Positions 57,635-64,000 of a DNA stretch of 64,000 nucleotides are shown in pieces (positions within the stretch are counted from its first letter, which is position 1; each line of letters starts with the position of its first letter). The notes under the pieces are model-generated. The model had not been told where the DNA came from, ran no database searches, and saw nothing but the letters and a program-made list of their open reading frames with translations. Position numbers and translations under genes: made by a program. This stretch comes from Pleodorina starrii (lineage: Eukaryota > Chlorophyta > Chlorophyceae > Chlamydomonadales > Volvocaceae), in assembly GCA_030267565.1 (NCBI GenBank), contig BRXU01000026.1, positions 1,240,001 through 1,304,000 of the forward strand, read 5' to 3'.

Positions 57635-60395
57635 TTGAGGATGTTTCGGACCCAGGCGGCGCTCTCAATGTCACGGTGGCTCCTCTCCGGCGGCGCAGCA
57701 CGATGCCGCCCCCAGCGAAAGAGCTGGGGACTCCACGTACGGCGGATGTGTACAATGCGGTACTACCCTGAGTTTAGGTGGAGAGGGGGAGGGCCGCTGG
57801 TTGGAGTCAGGGTGGAGGGTTTGGAGGGGGGCAGGAATGCCTGTACGGCGGCCGACATGGTCTGTACGGCAACACCCCTCCCCCCAGGGGAGATGGACAG
57901 GGGGTGCTGCAAGCGTGCAAGGTGTCAATGGCGGGGGCGAGGGTTTTACGGCCGGAGGGATGATGCAGTCGGCTCTGCCGGGGGGCCACTGCAGGGGGCA
58001 CCTTGAGGCAGGGAGGGAGGGTTGGCGAGGGGCGGTGCTGACTCGAGAGCTGCCTGGCATGGAACCCCGACCGACCTACCTACCGACCTGTCGAACCATG
58101 CCTGTCGGACTACCGTATTCTTTGTTAATCCAAGGTGTTGAAGATGTTACGGTACGGCAGCTGCAGTGGCTCAAGATGCACGTGCCCGCGCATGATGGCC
58201 TCTGCGCATGTCCTCCCACCCGTCGGCTTGTCGCTGTCCTCGCCTCTTCGTCCCTTCGCCACTTTGGAGTCTGGAGTTTGGAGATGTGCGCGCTTTCAGG
58301 GCTCTGCTGAAACTGGCCGTGAGAGGAGACTGACACGGGTGTTAGTGTGGCGGGAGAGAAAATGCCTGGCACGACCACTGGGCAAAGCAAACCAGCTGCA
58401 GCAGCGCCGCATTTCGACTTGAGCACCTAGGATTTTGGGCAGTACCGGTAACAGTACCGCTCAGCTAAGCCGGGAAGAAGTGACCGGGACAAGGACGGCT
58501 CTACATCCTCTCCCCCGAGGGGTCACCTCCGTGCGAACCCGCGACGGTCCGTTTGTGCCCGTATATTCCGTCCGCCAGTCTCCTCTTTTGCCGCCACGAC
58601 GGTGAATGGTCCCGCCGTCCCTGCCGAGAGTTACGACCCCGGAGCCGACGAGGACGCAAGCGGGCGATTTGCATTTGATGGATGGATTCGGTGCCCTGCC
58701 CGCCCTGCCCCCGCTTGCGGAGCGACCGGGCAGCAAACAAAGCACACAAAGGACGTGCGAGCAGAGCTGGATTGGATTGGATGACGCGGGGAGCCTTGCA
58801 TGTTGCATCCCTTCTTCGCAGCCCCTCCCCACCCCCCACCCTCCGGGGAGGAGCATGCCACCACAGACTCGCAGCCGCGCGCGCCGCCAAAGGCACGTCA
58901 CACCACACTCTATCCACGGCACCGGCGCGTCCTGGACACCTCCTTCCTCCACCACCCCCTCCACCCCCCGGGGCGTCCCGGGTACTTCATTCCCAACAGC
59001 CCTCCACCCACGCTATCCCCCACCGGCCCTGCCAAACGAAGGCCGCCGCTGAGGGCCCCCACCACACCCTCGTTTCAGCTGCAGGCGAGCACGTGCGCCC
59101 CCGGGAAGGCTGTAAACACCCGCCCCTTCATGCTGCAGCGAACGAGCCACGTCGTCAAGTCGTCAGCCAATTCCCAACCCCTTCTTCGCGGATTCCTTAT
59201 GCATGCCGCTGCCTCTTCTCATATCGTCATATGCCGGCAGCCGGGCAGGCCAGCTGCCCAACACTCTGCCCAACACTCCCCACGGCTGCTCACGTTGCTC
59301 CCGGCCGCATACACACACTCACATTCACACACACATACACATGCGCCAGCTCGCGGTTCAGAAGCGCGGCCTCTTCTCCGATCGGCCAGATCCGGACGGA
59401 CACGCTAGGCGATTGACATGATTGGCACACGATTGACACGGGGCCACCGGCCGGTTCGGTACCGCTGCCAAACTTGGCACCGGGTCAGCGCGTCTCGCCT
59501 ACACACTTCAGGTTTTCGCCGACAGCTGCACGCGCCACGAGGCTGCGGCGCTCCGGGACACAGCCGCAGCGGCCATCACCACACCCACCCATATGGGGGA
59601 TCACACCACACGATGCTGACCGTGGGTGTGTGTGTGTGAAGCACCCAAGGAGACAGCACAGGAGGGACATCCCCCCCCCCAGAGAGCGCATTCTGGAAAG
59701 AGAGCGCATCCGCCGCCGGGGCCCCTCTACACTACCGAAGCCTTGTCGCGGGCGTTGGGTGCCGGCGCGCGCGGTGCAGGCGGCACCAGGCGGCTCCCGC
59801 CGATTCCCTCTCCGGTGGTCTGGTCTCTGGTCGTTCGCGTCGCCCCCGCCTCCGCCGCATGCCCCCTCCCCCCGGCCCATCTTCCTGCCAGCCTGCCCCC
59901 ATCGACTCTTTTTGCCGAACCCCTTCCCGGCAGATAGGCCAGCAGGTAGTCAACCCGTGATAATGTAGCTTATAAATGCCCGTGCACACAGCTGGTCGGC
60001 TGGCTGGCGGCATGAGAGGACTATAAGCAGCCTACAGGAACCCCCGGCCGAGGGCCCCCAACCCCAACCTGACAACCCGCCAGTTGCGGCTGGCGCTGGC
60101 GCCAGCCCAAGCCCCCTTTCGCACCTCGCTAACGGGACGTGCGCGGCACCTGTATGTGCTCCTGGCACAAGCCCTCACCCGCAGCCGGGCTGCGGGTCGC
60201 GGCTAACCCCGCAAGGCCTAACCAAACCACACAGCTTTTCGCGCCTAACTCCCTCAACCCCCCTGTTGCCACCACCGCCGCCGCCGCCGCCGCCGCGGCC
60301 GCTTGTCCCCACCGGCGTCAGCGCGCCATGCATTCGGACGCTGCAGCACCACTGCACGACCACGACCAGCGCGCGCGCGCGCGGCACTAGCCCCT
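57635..60395. other. Convergent intergenic region between FtsHi and ARF-GEF genes
   Basis: Contains the 3' UTRs of both neighbours and no supported gene. The only clear plus-strand TGTAA is at about 59107, so the FtsHi 3' UTR could be long. Many short open frames occur on both strands because of GC bias, but none shows a domain or splice-compatible partner. Confidence 0.5.
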
Positions 60396-63300
60396 TCATT
60401 GCCCCCCGTTCCCATCCGCGCGTGCCGCCGCCGCCCCGTGCCCGCCGGTGATCGTCTGCTGCGTGACCCCCGGTGCCGCCTTTGCGATTTGCTTCCAGGT
60501 CAGCTCCCACAGGTCGGTGCTGCCGTCCTGGTCCTTCCAGCCCTCCACCAGGATCTGCTGCAAAAGGTGAGGACGAGAGGGGACGAGAGGGGACGAGAGG
60601 CGACGAGATGGGACGAGAGGCGACGAGATGGGACGAGATGTGACGAGAGGGGACCGGCAGAAGGTTCGAACGGGTCGTTCGCGGTCGGGGTGGTTGGGGT
60701 TCCGGTCCGTTTGAAGCGAAGGGGCGAAGGGGCAGGCAGCCACAGACAGCAAGGACGCACACAAACACGCAGGCACTCATACACGCAGGCAGGCAGGCAC
60801 GTCCATCCGCACGCAGTGTCGCGCACCCATCACATCACACTCACGTTGCTCCTCAGCACCAGCAGCATGTTCTTGGCCGCCTCCGGAAGGGCCTCCGCGA
60901 GTACCTCACCGTCCCGGCGGCTGTTGGCGGTCGCTGCACCCACCATCACGTCAAGGATGCCCCGCCACACGCGGCCGAACGAGGCCAGGCTCGCGAGCTG
61001 CGAAGGGGGCGAGAAAGAGGGAAAGAAAGAAAGAAAGGGACGAATCGGCGCGGAGAGGAACGGACGTGGCGTTGTCGGGAGGGGGGCGTGAATCGAATGG
61101 CCTGCCGGCGGTGCGTGCGTCTGCACAGCTCACGACATCGGTGTCTGAAGGTCGGGCGAACCCCGGCTCTTGCCTTTCGGGACGGTGGCATATTGAGATA
61201 TGACCACACTTGCGTGCGCATGTGATCGTGTCTGTGCGTCTCTGCGTGTGTGTGTACCGGTACGTCTCTCCCCCCCCCCACCCACCTGCGGGTGGAACAG
61301 GAGCACCATTTTGGAGAGGGCGCGGACCAGCTCACACACCGTCACATCGCACTGCAGGGCGAGGGGGGGCGACACGAGGGGGGTGGGGGGTGGGTGGGTA
61401 GTGGCGAAGGGCATTTCTGGAGGGGAAAAGCACGACAGCGGTTGGGGAGCTGTTTTGGTCGCCGACCGGCGGCACTGCAGACACGAGGGGCAGAGAAGAG
61501 ACGATGTGCGGTACGTGCCGTACGGCGAGGTCCAGTCCCGTGAGCCAGAGCATTTACAGACGTAATGCGTCGCTGCGGGGCAGGTACCGTGTCCATTAAA
61601 ACCCCCAGACCGCCGTCACGCAAGACCCACCCACGCATGCACCCACCCAGCCACACCCCACCCACCTGCAACACGCAACAGCATGCAACATCGAGAGGCC
61701 GCTGGCGCCCTTCCAGGACACCCCATTCAGTGTCAGCGGTTCGCCTGTTCACACACACCTCAGATCGCCCACCCGCCCCTGTACACGGCCCACACCCCTT
61801 CCTCCCCCCGCCCCCCCTCCCCAAAACACCCCCACCCCCGCACCTGCGGCATGTCCCTGCTGGCCGCCGCCGATCCGAGTATGCGCACCAGGTCCTGCCC
61901 CAGCGGCAACAGCAGCTCCAACAGAGTGCGCGTAAGGCCCTCGGGGGGAATGGCCAGCCGCTCCGCTGACACCACGGCGCGCTGCAGGCACTGCATGGTG
62001 CCGGCGCGGACCTGGGGGGAGGGGGAGGGGGATCAGGGGGAGGTTATCCACGGGGGTATAGGCCGGAGCCCGTGAACGGTAAAAGTAACGGAAGAAGGCC
62101 GTCTCAGGGGGAGGGGGGACGACGACAAGAGGGGAGGGCATACTCGTATAAGACAAAAGGGCATACGCTTAAAAAGATAAGAGGGGAGCCCGGGGGATAC
62201 CGTGTGGCGGGCAACCCCACAGGACGCGGAGGATCCGGGACCCCGGAATCGAAAAGGGGGAGGGGGAGGGGAATCAGGGGGAGGAATGGAGCCGCGTGGG
62301 TTGTGTGAGTAGTGTGGATGGCTGCCCAGCTGTCCCCCGCTGGGCCCCCTCCAAAAAGCCAAAACGCCCCCCCCACCCACCTCTGCGTTGTGGTTCTTGG
62401 CCAGGCGGCACAGCCAGCCAATGAGCAGGTGCCACGAGTCCTGCTTGAAGGCCTGGAAGCCCAGTCGCTCCAGGGCGTCAGCCGAGTGCTTGGCCTGGGC
62501 CGAAATCCACCACAGCTGCAGCCACTCCTCTGAGCGGGTAACGGCGCGGGGGGGGGGTGCGGGCGGGTGGGGTGGGTAGGTAAGAAAAAGAGATACTCTG
62601 CAGCGAGAGGGGACGGAGACGGCGCGTGGGTGTGGAAGGCGGTCCAGAGAAGCGGGGGGGGAGAGTAGAGTGGAAATGACGGACCGCAGCGGGTGCGGAG
62701 GATTGGCGGGGGATTGACATCGAGGGCGCGGGGGGTGCCGGCGGGCGGGCGCTGGAGGGGGACAACAAACGTCGAGTGAGGGGAAAGGCACGTGTGCGTC
62801 TGAGCGCGTCCATCAGCGCATGTGGGTGCGCGCCCGCCGCCCCTGCCTCCTGCCTCCTGTGCTGCGAGAGGAGGCGCTGGCGCAGGGACCTGGCGTGGAG
62901 CTGTGCCTGGTGGATGGACGCGTCATGTGCCTGGTAGGTAGGTAGGCGGAGCGCGCCCAGGGGGCCACAGCGCAGTGCACTCCCCCGCCCTCCGCCCACC
63001 ACCACCACCACCACCACCACCACCGCCCAGGCTGTGGTGGCGGTGGTGGTGGGCGGTTCCACCCGCCAGGAAGGCATGGCACCACTTGTCCAGCCACCCA
63101 CCCACCCATCCATTCACCCATCCAGCCATCCAGCCCGGGTACCCTACCCTACCACCGGGTACCCTACCCAGCCAGCCAGCCAGCCAGCCCGGGTACCCTA
63201 CCCTACCTGCCGACACCACCATCCGGATAGCTTGTGCGATGTGGGAGGGGTGCCCCGGCCGCTCCCCCCTCCGCGGGTCGGGCACCGCCCTCTCCAGCAG

Positions 63301-63866
63301 ATCCACCGCTGTGGAGACCACGATGTGGAAGTTGATCATGGACAGACTCTCCTTCACGACCCTGTGTGGGGGGTGGTGGGGGGGGGGGAGGGAGGGAGGG
63401 AGGGGAGGGCAGGGAGGGAGGAAGGGGGGAAGGGAGGGAGGGGAGGGGAGGGAGAGAGGGAGGGAGGTAAAGAAGAAGATATCTTCATCACAGCAGCAGC
63501 AGGAAGGCCCTCGTCGGGGGAGGGGGGTTCCTAACCTGACCCCCCACCGCGGAGAGCTCCCGCGCGAACCCCCAAACCCCGGACAGACAGAAAGCCCTTG
63601 TGAACATACGCACAGACACATGCGCGCATGCACGTGCAGCCCATCCACACCGTGCCCCGCCCCGCCCTCCCCCCCCCCCACACACACACACACACGCCCC
63701 CCCCGTTCCCTTCCCGGGGGCCCTCTTACACACGCGCCCCCCGCGCCCCTTACCACGTGATCGTGTCCAGGCACACCGGGAATGACGCTGGGTCTAGGTT
63801 GATGACCTTGATGAGGCCGGTGATACTGATCCAGGCCTGCTGGTTGGTCAGGTAGCCGGCGGCGCC
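60396..63866 (-). CDS. GNOM/GBF1-type ARF guanine-nucleotide exchange factor, C-terminal 8 exons (partial)
   Basis: Exons from the right edge: 63866-63754, 63361-63202, 62930-62792, 62529-62381, 62011-61844, 61351-61286, 60997-60845, 60557-60396. All are phase-compatible and give 369 residues ending in a stop. Helical, Leu-rich sequence resembles the C-terminal HDS region of large ARF-GEFs. Examples are LASLASFGRVWRGILDVM, EAAKNMLLVLRSN and STDLWELTWKQIAKAAPG, which parallels the DSLWELTW block at the end of plant GNOM. The Sec7 catalytic domain that loads GTP on ARF must lie to the right of the window. Such proteins act at Golgi/ER membranes in COPI vesicle formation and recycling. The exon at 62930-62792 is the least certain: the upstream donor had to be the second of two overlapping GTAGGG sites to keep phase, and its own donor is weak (GTGCCT). 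Confidence 0.8.
62042..62105 (-). repeat. Intronic dispersed repeat, medium copy (GGCCTATA...GTGGATAACC)
   Basis: The minus strand reads GAGACGGCCTTCTTCCGTTA, CTTTTACCGTTCACGGGCTC and CGGCCTATACCCCCGTGGAT. It matches the last 65 bases of the long copy at 50787-50940, with a small CCCC insertion. It is gene-sense in an ARF-GEF intron, ending 30 bases before the acceptor at 62012. Confidence 0.85.
62579..62625 (+). repeat. Dispersed repeat copy (GATACCGCAGCG family), antisense in ARF-GEF intron
   Basis: GTAAGAAAAAGAGATACTCT then GCAGCGAGAGGGGACGGAGA. Similar to 16646-16690. On the gene strand it is antisense and close to the acceptor of exon 62529-62381. Confidence 0.5.
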
Positions 63867-63982
63867 CTGGAGGGGAGAGGGGGAGGGAGGGAGGGTGGAG
63901 GGAGGGGAGGGTGGGTCAGGGAGGATTGGCGCGGAAGGGGCGGGGGGTCCAGGGGTGACGTGCGACGGTGCGCGCAGCATGG

Positions 63983-64000
63983 GGGGGGGGTTATCCACGT
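63983..64000 (-). repeat. Intronic dispersed repeat, truncated by window edge
   Basis: The minus strand reads ACGTGGATAACCCCCC, the terminus of the family. It lies in the intron upstream of ARF-GEF exon 63866-63754, gene-sense, about 115 bases before the acceptor. The rest of the copy is off the window. Confidence 0.7.

Overview
This is nuclear DNA of a green alga, most likely a volvocine or other chlamydomonadalean. The GC content is high, the genes are cut into many short exons by GT-AG introns full of C-rich and T/G-rich microsatellites, interstitial repeats are of the TTTTAGGG (Chlamydomonas) telomere type, and one protein carries a pherophorin-like Ser/Pro rod. Nothing looks bacterial. 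I rebuilt the exons by hand. Every intron listed for the five main genes keeps reading phase across its junctions, which strongly supports the models.

Layout: (1) 692-2226 (+), last three exons of a sulfotransferase-like gene that enters from the left edge. (2) 2227-10272, repeat-rich spacer dominated by a hAT-like DNA transposon (3335-9259, perfect 8-bp target duplication) that was later hit by a complete two-ORF LINE on the minus strand (about 4141-9210). (3) 10273-16609 (+), complete 8-exon sulfotransferase-like gene, paralogue of (1). (4) 19304-25711 (+), complete 12-exon SET-domain methyltransferase-like gene. (5) 41290-29311 (-), complete 22-exon secreted M60 (enhancin-like) metallopeptidase with a hydroxyproline-type Ser/Pro linker and a Cys-rich tail. 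(6) 43065-41476 (-), 5'-truncated LINE with a perfect 13-bp target duplication, just upstream of gene 5. (7) 44770-57634 (+), complete 23-exon FtsH-like AAA protein whose zinc-protease motif is destroyed while the ATPase motifs are kept (FtsHi class, probable chloroplast envelope import motor subunit). (8) 63866-60396 (-), C-terminal eight exons of a GNOM/GBF1-type ARF guanine-nucleotide exchange factor that runs off the right edge.

The host genes are unrelated in function (secretory/extracellular sulfation and proteolysis, protein methylation, plastid import, vesicle traffic). The strongest unexplained signal is a set of short dispersed repeats that sit preferentially in introns. One family, containing GGCCTATACGTGGATAAC, occurs about ten times. 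Its gene-sense copies lie mostly in the 3' part of introns, directly before the pyrimidine tract, and two copies share a roughly 150-bp body. Two further families recur inside introns of the FtsHi gene at near-constant offsets from splice sites. I suggest these are mobile intronic modules that may supply branch-point or polypyrimidine signals; this is inference and needs a genome-wide search.
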